Shown: piece by piece, positions 1 through 7,001 of the stretch
Layout: every line of letters begins with the position of its first letter
Position numbering within the stretch: the first letter of the stretch is position 1
Origin: JBOFCS01 sp051646185
GTDB lineage: Bacteria; Actinomycetota; Actinomycetes; Mycobacteriales; Mycobacteriaceae
Direction of reading: 5' to 3'
Assembly: GCA_051646185.1 (NCBI GenBank)
Contig: JBOFCS010000157.1
Location: 1 to 15,745 of the forward strand
DNA length: 15,745 bases
Position numbers and translations under genes: made by a program
Notes under the pieces: model-generated
Databases searched by the model: none
What the model was told of the DNA's origin: nothing
What the model saw: the letters and a program-made list of their open reading frames with translations, nothing else

Positions 1-869
1 TGTTTTCTAATGTTCCTGGGACTGAGGGGAAGTCGGTGGGTCAGGTGAATCCTGATTTGTTGCAGGCGGTGTCTCGGAGTATGAGTCCATATATCAGCGA
101 CCTAGCGGGGATTGATCGGGCGGATGTTCGTGGTTTTGATGCGCAGTGGTGGGGTGATCCGTTAGATAATGTGAGTTTCCGTGGTGGGGTTCAGGTTTTT
201 GCGGTTATGAATACTGATGAGGTGTCGGGGGTGATGTTTGATCGCGATGTCATGGCGCAGGTTCTTGCTTGTGAAGGGCAGTATGCGCAGGATCCGTATC
301 GCAGTGTTGCTGGTGATTTGTTAACTGAGCAGGGGCGGTTGATGGCGATGTTTGGTCGGGGGGTGTTGAAGGTGGTTCGTGATGAGCATGATGATCCTGA
401 GGTTGCGGTTCAGGCTGCTTCGGGGCGTAGTGCTGCGGCTTTTGACGCGTTGAGGGGTATGGGGTCCGAACAAATACGCCAGTTGCCTGGTGGGCGGTTC
501 ATTACTCCAATGTTGGCGGTGGTCGGGGCAGAAGGTAAAGATTATTTCCCTAGTTTTGATATCGCTCCCGATAGTTATAGGCCCAATTCACCGAAAAAAG
601 CAGTGTTAGAAAGACCTAACTATGACTACATTTACTACACTTTTTTGGCTGCGTCGCCGGAGCTTCCTGCGTGGTTTGCGCAGGATGAGAATTTGGGTTG
701 GGCTTTTGATAGTGGGAAGTTGCGGTCCTGGGAAGAGATAAAAAATTTGACTAATGGCCAGGATGCTTCAAATGCTGTTTTCCTAACGATGTTTGGGTAT
801 TTGGGTGATCCGCGTAATGTTGGCTTACTTTACGATGCTTATGACGGAGTCGCGTTTAACAATGATTAA
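1..869 (+). CDS. C-terminal part of a large actinobacterial protein of unknown function (5' end outside window)
   Basis: The frame is open from base 3 to the TAA at 867-869 with no stop upstream, so the gene enters from outside the window. The GTG at 36 is probably an internal valine, not a start. About 289 residues are visible. No catalytic motif, signal peptide or membrane segment is seen. The stretch from NPDLLQAVSRSMSPYI through DLAGID to QVFAVMNTDE reminds me of the conserved C-terminal region of large Mycobacteriales proteins annotated as 'TPR repeat region-containing protein' (DUF6571-like), often found near type VII secretion/WXG100 genes. That match is from memory and is an inference. 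Codon use favours G and T at third positions, unlike the A/C-richer ftsY downstream, and an AT-richer patch spans about 535-650. It occupies the place where smc is expected upstream of ftsY. Coding status is fairly sure; family is moderate; function is unknown. Confidence 0.7.
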   Translation, partial: FSNVPGTEGKSVGQVNPDLLQAVSRSMSPYISDLAGIDRADVRGFDAQWWGDPLDNVSFRGGVQVFAVMNTDEVSGVMFDRDVMAQVLACEGQYAQDPYRSVAGDLLTEQGRLMAMFGRGVLKVVRDEHDDPEVAVQAASGRSAAAFDALRGMGSEQIRQLPGGRFITPMLAVVGAEGKDYFPSFDIAPDSYRPNSPKKAVLERPNYDYIYYTFLAASPELPAWFAQDENLGWAFDSGKLRSWEEIKNLTNGQDASNAVFLTMFGYLGDPRNVGLLYDAYDGVAFNND

Positions 870-951
870 ATTCGGGTAATGTTCGTGAGTTATGCTGCTA
901 TTCTTAGCTTTTCCTCCTGTAGTCCTGATATGAACCCGAGCAATTCCCTAG

Positions 952-1056
952 TTTTCTACGGATGCGGACGGTGATGTAATTCCACCGCCAGGCTTTGTGC
1001 CCCCAGTGGCGCCGGTGGCTATTCAATACCCAGAATGGGTTGGTCCACCCCAATGA
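952..1056 (+). pseudogene. possible decayed proline-rich C-terminal coding fragment
   Basis: The 258 bases between the upstream gene and ftsY have no proper gene. One frame, opening after a TAG at 949-951 and closing with TGA at 1054-1056, reads as a plausible protein tail: DADGDVIPPPGFVPPVAP, then VAIQYPEWVGPPQ. It has no ATG, GTG or TTG start with a ribosome binding site at its beginning, and it lies in the same frame as the upstream gene (both begin at multiples of three) but beyond that gene's stop. It could be the remnant of the original end of the upstream protein or of a lost neighbour, or chance. Low confidence. Confidence 0.2.
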
Positions 1057-1077
1057 GCTGTAAACGATAAAGACTTC

Positions 1078-1107
1078 TGAGCAGTCCCAACCCGAAGTAA
1101 TTATAGT
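1078..1107 (+). promoter_or_regulatory. candidate ftsY promoter
   Basis: TATAGT at 1102-1107 matches the sigma-70/SigA -10 consensus at 5 of 6 positions. The -35 region (TGAGCA at 1078-1083, 18-base spacer) is weak. Transcription would start near 1114, giving a leader of about 14 bases before the GTG at 1128. This fits the choice of that start over the TTG at 1107. Confidence 0.35.
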
Positions 1108-1114
1108 TGGACTG
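1082..1114 (+). promoter_or_regulatory. hairpin in the region just upstream of ftsY
   Basis: The arms CAGTCCCAAC (1082-1091) and GTTGGACTG (1106-1114) pair over 9 base pairs with one bulged C, around a 14-base AT-rich loop. The right arm covers the TTG at 1107 and overlaps the possible -10. No T-tract follows, so it is not a normal terminator. It may be an operator or leader structure. Confidence 0.3.
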
Positions 1115-1127
1115 TAAGAATGATCCG

Positions 1128-2372
1128 GTGAATACCGGAGTCTGGATAGCCCTTGCGGTCGTAGCTACTGTCGTTGTTCTTACCCTGGTCGTTGGCCTAG
1201 TGCGTTATCGCCGCCGCCGAATCAGCCTGCAACCACAGTCTGAGACTGCTACCACAACCATTGATCGATCCGGCGGTTACAGTGCCGACACCGGAATAAC
1301 GTTCAGTGAAGCCGACCGAGCCCAAGAAACGCCAGCCCCACCAAGTGCAGCAGAACCCCAAGAGCCCGAAGGTGTTGCTGCTGCACCACAGCTACCAGCG
1401 CCGGAAGACGCAACAGTCGAAACTGATGCTTCCGTTGTTCTTGACCATATTGATCCCACCGCAGGACGACTGGAACGGCTTCGTGGCCGGTTAGCTCGCT
1501 CCCACAATGCAGTAGGTAAAAGTCTGCTAGGACTCCTCGGTGGCGGCGATCTCGACGAGGACTCCTGGGAAGAAGTAGAAGACACTCTTCTGATCGCTGA
1601 CCTTGGTTCAGCGATTACCAGCCGAGTAGTACAAACACTTCGATCAGAGATGGCCGCCCGAAATGTTCACACAGAAGCAGAAGTTCGTGCGCTGCTTCGG
1701 TCGGTGTTGATTGCCGAACTACGCCCCGAACTGGATCGCAGCATTAAAGCACTACCCCATAACGATCATCCTGCGGTACTTCTTGTTGTTGGAGTCAATG
1801 GCACTGGTAAAACCACCACCACCGGAAAACTCGCTCGGGTACTGGTTGCCGACGGTCGTCGTGTAGTTCTTGGCGCAGCCGATACCTTCCGCGCCGCCGC
1901 CGCCGACCAACTGCAAACCTGGGGAGAGCGAGTTGGTGCCGAAACAGTCCGTGGCCGAGAGGGTGCAGATCCGGCTGCCGTTGCCTTCGAAGCAGTAACA
2001 GCAGGAATCGATGCTGGCGCTGATGTAGTTCTGGTGGACACCGCCGGCCGGTTACACACCAAAACCGGGCTGATGGACGAGCTTGGCAAAGTGAAGCGTG
2101 TTATCGAAAAACGAGCCTCAGTCGATGAGGTGCTGTTGGTTCTTGACTCCACAATCGGTCAAAACGGGCTAGTACAAGCTCGGGTTTTTGCAGAGGTCGT
2201 CAACATCACGGGAGTGGTGCTAACCAAGCTGGACGGAACCGCCAAAGGCGGAATTGTGTTCCAAGTTCAACATGAATTGGGTGTGCCAGTGAAACTTGTT
2301 GGTTTAGGTGAGGGCGCAGACGACCTTGCTCCCTTTGTTCCTGAAGCCTTTGTGGACGCCCTTCTTGGCTAG
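1128..2372 (+). CDS. ftsY: signal recognition particle receptor FtsY
   Basis: FtsY is the membrane-associated GTPase that receives ribosome-nascent chain-SRP complexes and hands them to the Sec translocon. An N-terminal membrane segment (about residues 4-25) is followed by an RYRRRR basic stop, a conserved IDRSGGY patch as in mycobacterial FtsY, an acidic Pro/Ala-rich A domain to about residue 110, then the N and G domains. GTPase motifs are visible: P-loop GVNGTGKT at 222-229, DTFRAAA, DTAGR from 304 and TKLDGTAKGG from 366. Length is 414 residues, close to the roughly 420 of M. tuberculosis FtsY. I chose GTG 1128 because MNTGVWIA lines up with mycobacterial N-termini and follows a likely promoter. 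TTG 1107 is the alternative and adds seven residues. It is A/C-rich at third positions compared with the upstream gene. It is probably monocistronic, since amtB has its own regulatory region. Confidence 0.95.
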   Translation: MNTGVWIALAVVATVVVLTLVVGLVRYRRRRISLQPQSETATTTIDRSGGYSADTGITFSEADRAQETPAPPSAAEPQEPEGVAAAPQLPAPEDATVETDASVVLDHIDPTAGRLERLRGRLARSHNAVGKSLLGLLGGGDLDEDSWEEVEDTLLIADLGSAITSRVVQTLRSEMAARNVHTEAEVRALLRSVLIAELRPELDRSIKALPHNDHPAVLLVVGVNGTGKTTTTGKLARVLVADGRRVVLGAADTFRAAAADQLQTWGERVGAETVRGREGADPAAVAFEAVTAGIDAGADVVLVDTAGRLHTKTGLMDELGKVKRVIEKRASVDEVLLVLDSTIGQNGLVQARVFAEVVNITGVVLTKLDGTAKGGIVFQVQHELGVPVKLVGLGEGADDLAPFVPEAFVDALLG

Positions 2373-2451
2373 TCATTACATTAGCCTATAAAAGGGCTTC
2401 TAACTGCTACTTAGCGTTAAAAAAAATAGAAAAAGTAGTAAACTGCATGAC

Positions 2452-2521
2452 GAAACCGTATTGAAACCTATTCCGGTAATCCGTTCATCTGTTAGAAACA
2501 TAACCGAACCGTAAACGAAAC
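2452..2521 (+). promoter_or_regulatory. GlnR-like operator array upstream of amtB
   Basis: Five GAAAC-type half-sites lie in near 11-base register: GAAAC at 2452-2456 and 2463-2467, then GAAAC 2495-2499, GAACC 2506-2510 and GAAAC 2517-2521. Each adjacent pair is separated by exactly six bases. Pentamers with N6 spacers ending in GAAAC are the known architecture of GlnR (OmpR-family) sites in Streptomyces and Mycobacterium, where GlnR controls amtB-glnK-glnD in response to nitrogen. The alternate GTnAC half-site is poorly matched here, so another OmpR-type regulator is possible. Confidence 0.5.
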
Positions 2522-2545
2522 CCAATGACCGCACTCTCAGTGCAA

Positions 2546-2577
2546 GCACCGTTAGGTTCGGTGCATTTGGAGGAGGT
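2546..2577 (+). promoter_or_regulatory. amtB -10 region, palindrome and strong ribosome binding site
   Basis: The arms GCACCG (2546-2551) and CGGTGC (2559-2564) form a perfect 6-base-pair inverted repeat around TTAGGTT. The loop contains TAGGTT (2553-2558), the only good TANNNT -10 candidate in the gap; transcription would start near 2565. A strong Shine-Dalgarno GGAGGAGG at 2569-2576 sits six bases before the GTG at 2583. The palindrome could be an operator covering the -10 or chance. Confidence 0.4.
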
Positions 2578-2582
2578 TCACT

Positions 2583-3932
2583 GTGGATTTGGCCCTACCG
2601 GATAGTTCATTCGATGTGATTGACACTGGCGCAACAGCTTGGGTGTTGGTGAGCGCCGCGCTGGTGCTTCTCATGACCCCAGGTCTCGCTTTTTTCTATG
2701 GCGGGTTATCACGTCGTAAATCAGTTCTCAACATGATGATGATGTCTTTTGGTTCCCTTGGTATCATCAGCGTGATCTACGTGCTGTGGGGCTACTCTAT
2801 GTCCTTTTCGTCGGCGCACACAGGTGAAAAAGATATTGCTGGGATTTTCGATAACCCATTTTCGCTCTTTGGGGTATCGCAGCTCATGGAGATCCGTGAA
2901 GTTCAGGAGGCCGGCGAAACTGTAGAACAGGTTGTTATCGGTGGTTTTGGTGATGTACCTGCCATTGTGTGGGTGGCATTTCAACTCACTTTTGCTGTCA
3001 TTACCGTTGCGCTCATCAGTGGGGCAGTGGCCGAGAGAGTAAAGTTTGGGACCTGGTTGGCCTTCTCCGCGATCTGGGCAACAGTGGTGTATTTCCCTCT
3101 TGCACACATGGTCTGGGGCGGCGGGCTCCTCTCAGGTACTGAGCGTGGATTTGCCTCCTGGCTATTTGGAACTAACGATGAAGGAACTGCCAACGTTGCC
3201 CCCATAGACTTTGCCGGTGGCACCGTGGTGCATATTAACGCCGGAATTGCGGCGTTGGTCCTTGTGCTGGTTATCGGTAAGCGTCGAGGATTTGGAAAAA
3301 TTTCTTATCGACCGCATAACATTCCCTGGGTCATGCTCGGTGCTGCACTCCTATGGTTTGGTTGGTTTGGCTTTAACGCTGGTTCTGAAGGTGCCGCAGA
3401 TGCACTTGCAGGGTTGGCGTGGGTCAACACCACAGCTGCCACAGCGGCAGCAATGCTTGGTTGGTTGCTGATCGAACGGATTCGGGATGGGCACGCCACC
3501 AGTGTTGGTGCGGCTTCTGGTGTTGTGGCTGGTTTGGTTGCCATTACCCCGGCTTGTGCAAACCTCAACCCAGTCGGCGCCTTAGGACTAGGGGCTATCG
3601 CTGGGGCGTTGGCCGCCTTGGCTGTAGGCCTAAAGTCCAAATTCGGCTTCGACGACTCGTTAGATGTGGTTGGAGTACACCTGGTCGCAGGGCTTTGGGG
3701 GACAATTGGCATTGGATTCTTCGCAACTGAAACCGGATTGTTCTACGGTGGAGACTACAAACAACTTGTAGTACAGATTGTTGTAGCAGCTGTGGCGCTA
3801 GCATTCACTGCGGTACTCACTGCTGTCATCGCTTTCTTACTCAAGCCGTTTGGATGGCGTGTATCACAAGAGCAGGAAGAAGTGGGTATCGACGAAACTG
3901 TGCATGCTGAGACTGCCTACGACCTCGGTTAG
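2583..3932 (+). CDS. amtB: ammonium transporter AmtB
   Basis: AmtB is a trimeric inner-membrane channel that deprotonates ammonium and passes ammonia; under nitrogen excess it is blocked by the PII protein GlnK, encoded next. The 449-residue product has the expected multispanning hydrophobic profile (about 11 segments), starting with VLVSAALVLLMTPGLAFFYGG. The family signature DFAGGTVVHINAG begins at residue 209. The twin pore histidines are H217 (TVVHIN) and H366 (GVHLVAGLWG). A hydrophilic C-terminal tail of about 25 residues is present. There is no separate signal peptide; the N-terminus is outside-facing as in actinobacterial Amt proteins. The GTG start at 2583 has a near-ideal Shine-Dalgarno. 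It is the first gene of the amtB-glnK-glnD operon, with 48 bases to glnK, and is probably controlled by the GlnR-like array upstream. Confidence 0.96.
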   Translation: MDLALPDSSFDVIDTGATAWVLVSAALVLLMTPGLAFFYGGLSRRKSVLNMMMMSFGSLGIISVIYVLWGYSMSFSSAHTGEKDIAGIFDNPFSLFGVSQLMEIREVQEAGETVEQVVIGGFGDVPAIVWVAFQLTFAVITVALISGAVAERVKFGTWLAFSAIWATVVYFPLAHMVWGGGLLSGTERGFASWLFGTNDEGTANVAPIDFAGGTVVHINAGIAALVLVLVIGKRRGFGKISYRPHNIPWVMLGAALLWFGWFGFNAGSEGAADALAGLAWVNTTAATAAAMLGWLLIERIRDGHATSVGAASGVVAGLVAITPACANLNPVGALGLGAIAGALAALAVGLKSKFGFDDSLDVVGVHLVAGLWGTIGIGFFATETGLFYGGDYKQLVVQIVVAAVALAFTAVLTAVIAFLLKPFGWRVSQEQEEVGIDETVHAETAYDLG

Positions 3933-3980
3933 GCTCGAATGTGATGACCACAAAAAAGTTTGTCAACGGATGAGGAAAAT

Positions 3981-4319
3981 ATGAAGCTGATCACCGCAAT
4001 TGTTAAGCCGTTCACCCTCGAAGATGTCAAGACTGGGCTGGAACAGGCAGGCGTGTTGGGCATGACCGTCAGTGAAGTTCAAGGCTACGGTCGGCAGAAA
4101 GGACATACTGAGGTATACCGAGGTGCTGAGTACTCCGTGGACTTTGTTCCTAAAGTTCGAGTTGAGGTTGTTGTTGACGATGCTGCTGTAGACAAAGTGG
4201 TAGACGTCATTGTTGAAGCGGCACGCACTGGGAAAATTGGTGATGGGAAAGTATGGGTCTCACCGGTTGATTCGGTGATCCGAGTCCGCACCGGAGAGCG
4301 TGGTTCAGATGCACTGTGA
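3981..4319 (+). CDS. glnK: nitrogen regulatory protein PII, GlnK type
   Basis: This is a trimeric signal protein that senses ATP/ADP and 2-oxoglutarate and binds AmtB. The ATG at 3981 gives MKLITAIVKPF and exactly 112 residues, the standard PII length, with a purine-rich ribosome binding site (GATGAGG, 3969-3975). A TTG at 3960 in the same frame would add seven unconserved residues and was rejected. The T-loop is intact: GRQKGHTEVYRGAEYSVDFVPK with Tyr51, the residue adenylylated by GlnD in Corynebacterium and Mycobacterium (uridylylated in proteobacteria). The nucleotide-binding B-loop TGKIGDGK spans residues 83-90, and the C-terminal RVRTGE motif is present. Linkage to amtB supports the name glnK; mycobacterial genomes often call the same gene glnB. 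Its own stop is followed by a gap of 39 bases before glnD. Confidence 0.95.
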   Translation: MKLITAIVKPFTLEDVKTGLEQAGVLGMTVSEVQGYGRQKGHTEVYRGAEYSVDFVPKVRVEVVVDDAAVDKVVDVIVEAARTGKIGDGKVWVSPVDSVIRVRTGERGSDAL

Positions 4320-4358
4320 CCTAACCACCGGTTGCAGCACACAATCAGGGCACAATGT

Positions 4359-6863
4359 ATGACCCTCAGTGACAAAGACCCCGCCTCCACAAGTGTACGT
4401 TCGGAGGTGGGGTCTTCCACTAAAACACCCGTTGCTGCAACAGATTTAGTGCAGGCACGTGATCAGATTCTCGCCAAGGCTTCAGCTGAGCGGAACCATG
4501 ATGCGTCAGCGTTACGTCAAGCGTTGGCTGACTTACATGAATTTTGGCTGACCACAAAAGGATCTGAACTCGGCATCAAGGCAGATAGTGGGTTCGCCAT
4601 TGTGGCAGTGGGTGGTTTAGGGCGACGAGAGTTGCTTCCCTTTTCTGATCTTGATCTTATTTTGCTGCACGACAACATGAATACTGCCGAGGTGGCTGAG
4701 ATAGCGGATCAACTGTGGTACCCGCTTTGGGATGCTCACATTAAACTTGATCACAGTGTTAGAACAGTTCCGCAAGCTCTGCAGGTTGCTTCCGAAGACT
4801 TGAGTGCTGGTTTGGGGATGCTTGAAGCCCGCCATATCGCCGGCGATACAGAGCTGAGTAATCTGCTTATTGGGGGGGTGAGAAGAGGGTGGCGGATGGG
4901 AATCCGTTCACGCTTTGACGAATTGGTCTCGCAAGCTGAAAAACGTTGGCGCCGAAATGGTGCGATTGCACATCGGGCTGAGCCTGATCTTAAAAGTGGA
5001 CGTGGGGGGCTGCGTGATATTCAACTCTTGAATGCTCTTGCTATTGCTCAACTTACCGATGCCATTCCGGGTAATAATCCCGATTCACCAAACGGGGGAT
5101 TGGCAACGGCACACGCACGTTTGCTTGATGTACGTACTGAATTACACCGCATTTCCGGTAGAGGTAGAGATCAACTGCAAGCGCAGTATGCCGATGAAAT
5201 TGGTGCCGCACTACAAATCGGGGATCGTTTTGATCTCGCTCGGGTGCTCAGTGATTCAGCACGAACAATCAGTTACTCAGTTGAGGTGGGTATTAGAACA
5301 GCGGGTAATGCGTTGCCGAAGCGAGGATTGTCCATGCTTCGTCGTGGTCCGATACGTCGGCCGTTGGATGAGGGGGTGGTGGAACACGGGGGAGAGGTGG
5401 TGTTAGCGCGGGACGCGCGACCAGAAAAAGACCCAGGCTTAGTGCTGCGAGTCGCTGCGGCATCGGCGACAACCGGCTTGCCGATGGCTGCATCGACACT
5501 GCATCGTCTTGCTGACTCGGCGCCTGAGTTGCGTGAGCCCTGGCCACGTGAGGCCTTGAATGACTTGCTTGTCCTACTCGGTACCGGGCGGGCAACTGTG
5601 GATACGATTGAGGCATTAGATCGAACAGGGTTGTGGGGCAGGATATTTCCTGAATGGGGTGCTGTGCGAGATTTGCCGCCTCGTGATGTAGTGCATATTT
5701 GGACGGTCGATCGTCATTTGATGGAAACCACGGCGTATGCCAGTGCGCTTTCTACGAACGTCGCTCGCCCAGACCTGTTAGTTCTTGGTGCTTTAATACA
5801 CGACATCGGTAAAGGGCGGGGTGGTGACCACAGTATTGTTGGAGCCGATCTTGCTGTCCAAATTGGTAGTCGGTTGGGTTTATGGCCTTCAGATGTCAAG
5901 TTGCTTTCAGCGATGGTTCGATACCACCTGCTATTGCCGGATATTGCTACTAAACGCGATTTGGATGACCCGGATACAGTACAGAAAGTAGTGCAGGCCC
6001 TCGAGGGTGATAGCGTCTTATTGGAACTACTTCATGCTCTTGCGCAAGCAGATTCATTAGCTACTGGTCCTGGCGTATGGGGTGATTGGAAAGCCTCGTT
6101 AATTCGCGAATTAGTCCGGCGTGCTCGAGTGCTTATGGCGGGTGAGGCTCTTGCCGCACCTGATCCGGTAGATCCAGAACTGATAGCTATTGCCACTGAT
6201 CGTGAGGTTCACGTTGGTATACGGCCAGGGGAAGGTGCGCATACCTACATTGTCACGGTAGTTGCTCCTGATAGTCCAGGTCTACTCTCAAAGGCTGCCG
6301 GAGTTCTTGCTTTGCAATCACTTCGGGTGTATTCAGCCTCACTTGGCAGTCACGGAAGATCCGCAGTGAATACCTTTGTGGTATCGCCAAAATTTGGTTC
6401 GGCACCACCGGCGGGGTTGCTACGGCAAGAACTGGTTCGGGCTATTTCCGGGGAACTTGATCTGCTTGCAATGCTTGCAGCAAAGGAAGCGGATTCTCTT
6501 GGTGCGGTTTTAGTAGACGGCAGTGAGACCAGTGCCACTTCTGTTCCCACAGTGTATGCACCAGCCCCGCCTCGGGTGTTGTGGTTTGCCGGAAACGATA
6601 CCAATGAGGTGATTCTGGAGCTTCGAACTACAGATCGTCTTGGTTTGTTATGTCAAGTCGCTGCGGTCCTTGAGCGTGTTGGAGCCAATATTAAGTGGGC
6701 GCGAGTGGCTACTCTAGGTGCTTCAGTAATTGACTCGTTCTGTCTGGAATTAGCGGAGGTGGATCAGCAATCTGTGCGGGCTAAGGTGGAGCAGGCAATT
6801 TTTGCAGTAGTGCCACCGCAAGCTCCCGTAGAACAAGATGAGGACTTAGCGGGTGGGCAATAG
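4359..6863 (+). CDS. glnD: PII-modifying nucleotidyltransferase GlnD (adenylyl/uridylyl-transferase)
   Basis: GlnD attaches a nucleotide to Tyr51 of GlnK under nitrogen limitation and removes it under excess. In the Mycobacteriales it is an adenylyltransferase. The 834 residues show the usual order. The nucleotidyltransferase motif GGLGRRELLPFSDLD runs over 85-99 with catalytic D97 and D99. A GlnD helical linker contains the conserved AEPDLKSGRGGLRD. The HD phosphohydrolase domain carries H481-D482 in LIHDIGKGRGGDHS. Two C-terminal ACT domains begin near 629 (VVAPDSPGLLSKAAGVL) and 751 (LRTTDRLGLLCQVAAVLERVGA). ATG 4359, preceded by AGGG, is preferred; TTG 4332 has no support. GTG 4407 would align better with the shorter N-terminus of the M. 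tuberculosis protein, but it lies inside a strong hairpin (4375-4416). Residues before about 30 are therefore uncertain. It is the last gene of the operon. Confidence 0.95.
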   Translation: MTLSDKDPASTSVRSEVGSSTKTPVAATDLVQARDQILAKASAERNHDASALRQALADLHEFWLTTKGSELGIKADSGFAIVAVGGLGRRELLPFSDLDLILLHDNMNTAEVAEIADQLWYPLWDAHIKLDHSVRTVPQALQVASEDLSAGLGMLEARHIAGDTELSNLLIGGVRRGWRMGIRSRFDELVSQAEKRWRRNGAIAHRAEPDLKSGRGGLRDIQLLNALAIAQLTDAIPGNNPDSPNGGLATAHARLLDVRTELHRISGRGRDQLQAQYADEIGAALQIGDRFDLARVLSDSARTISYSVEVGIRTAGNALPKRGLSMLRRGPIRRPLDEGVVEHGGEVVLARDARPEKDPGLVLRVAAASATTGLPMAASTLHRLADSAPELREPWPREALNDLLVLLGTGRATVDTIEALDRTGLWGRIFPEWGAVRDLPPRDVVHIWTVDRHLMETTAYASALSTNVARPDLLVLGALIHDIGKGRGGDHSIVGADLAVQIGSRLGLWPSDVKLLSAMVRYHLLLPDIATKRDLDDPDTVQKVVQALEGDSVLLELLHALAQADSLATGPGVWGDWKASLIRELVRRARVLMAGEALAAPDPVDPELIAIATDREVHVGIRPGEGAHTYIVTVVAPDSPGLLSKAAGVLALQSLRVYSASLGSHGRSAVNTFVVSPKFGSAPPAGLLRQELVRAISGELDLLAMLAAKEADSLGAVLVDGSETSATSVPTVYAPAPPRVLWFAGNDTNEVILELRTTDRLGLLCQVAAVLERVGANIKWARVATLGASVIDSFCLELAEVDQQSVRAKVEQAIFAVVPPQAPVEQDEDLAGGQ
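4375..4416 (+). promoter_or_regulatory. 14-base-pair hairpin at the start of glnD
   Basis: AAGACCCCGCCTCC (4375-4388) pairs with GGAGGTGGGGTCTT (4403-4416) over 14 base pairs with one G-U wobble and a 14-base loop. It lies between glnK and the conserved part of glnD, overlapping the first 20 codons of the annotated glnD. The stem is terminator-like in strength but is followed by CCACTAAAAC rather than a T-tract. It may attenuate or partially terminate transcription, or protect the amtB-glnK message end after processing. Confidence 0.45.
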
Positions 6864-6919
6864 GTCAAACAATAGTGTGCTGAGGTTTACGTGCCTCCTC
6901 GCTACTGAACTGCTCCGGC

Positions 6920-6959
6920 TAGGCTAGAGGGGTCAGTAGGGAGTCGTCAGACTCTCAGA
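6920..6959 (+). promoter_or_regulatory. candidate ffh promoter and leader hairpin
   Basis: The 138 bases between glnD and ffh contain TAGGCT at 6920-6925, an actinobacterial-type -10 without a clear -35. A small hairpin follows: GGGAGTC, loop GTCA, GACTCTC (7 base pairs with one wobble, about 6940-6957). No convincing glnD terminator is visible in this gap. Low confidence. Confidence 0.25.
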
Positions 6960-7001
6960 GGCTTACCCTATGGCTAACTAACAACGCAGGAGTGCATTTT
7001 C

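Noticed and set aside
2380..2410. ftsY terminator (AGCCT, ATAAAA, GGGCT)
   Set aside because: The stem is only five base pairs with a wobble and is not followed by a T-tract.
2373..2582. Corynebacterial AmtR operator upstream of amtB
   Set aside because: I looked for paired CTAT-N6-ATAG elements. Only isolated CTAT tetramers with poor partners are present.
2721..3107. Antisense reading frames over amtB, and similar ones over glnD, ffh, rpsP and tex
   Set aside because: They are low-complexity Ser/Arg/Pro/Thr-rich shadows of confidently identified genes and have no recognisable domains or starts.
3960..3980. Longer GlnK starting at TTG 3960
   Set aside because: The seven extra residues are not part of PII proteins, and ATG 3981 yields the exact 112-residue family length.
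6864..7001. SRP 4.5S RNA gene between glnD and ffh
   Set aside because: The 138-base gap lacks the conserved GGAA/GNRA apical hairpin and long rod-like pairing expected of the RNA.
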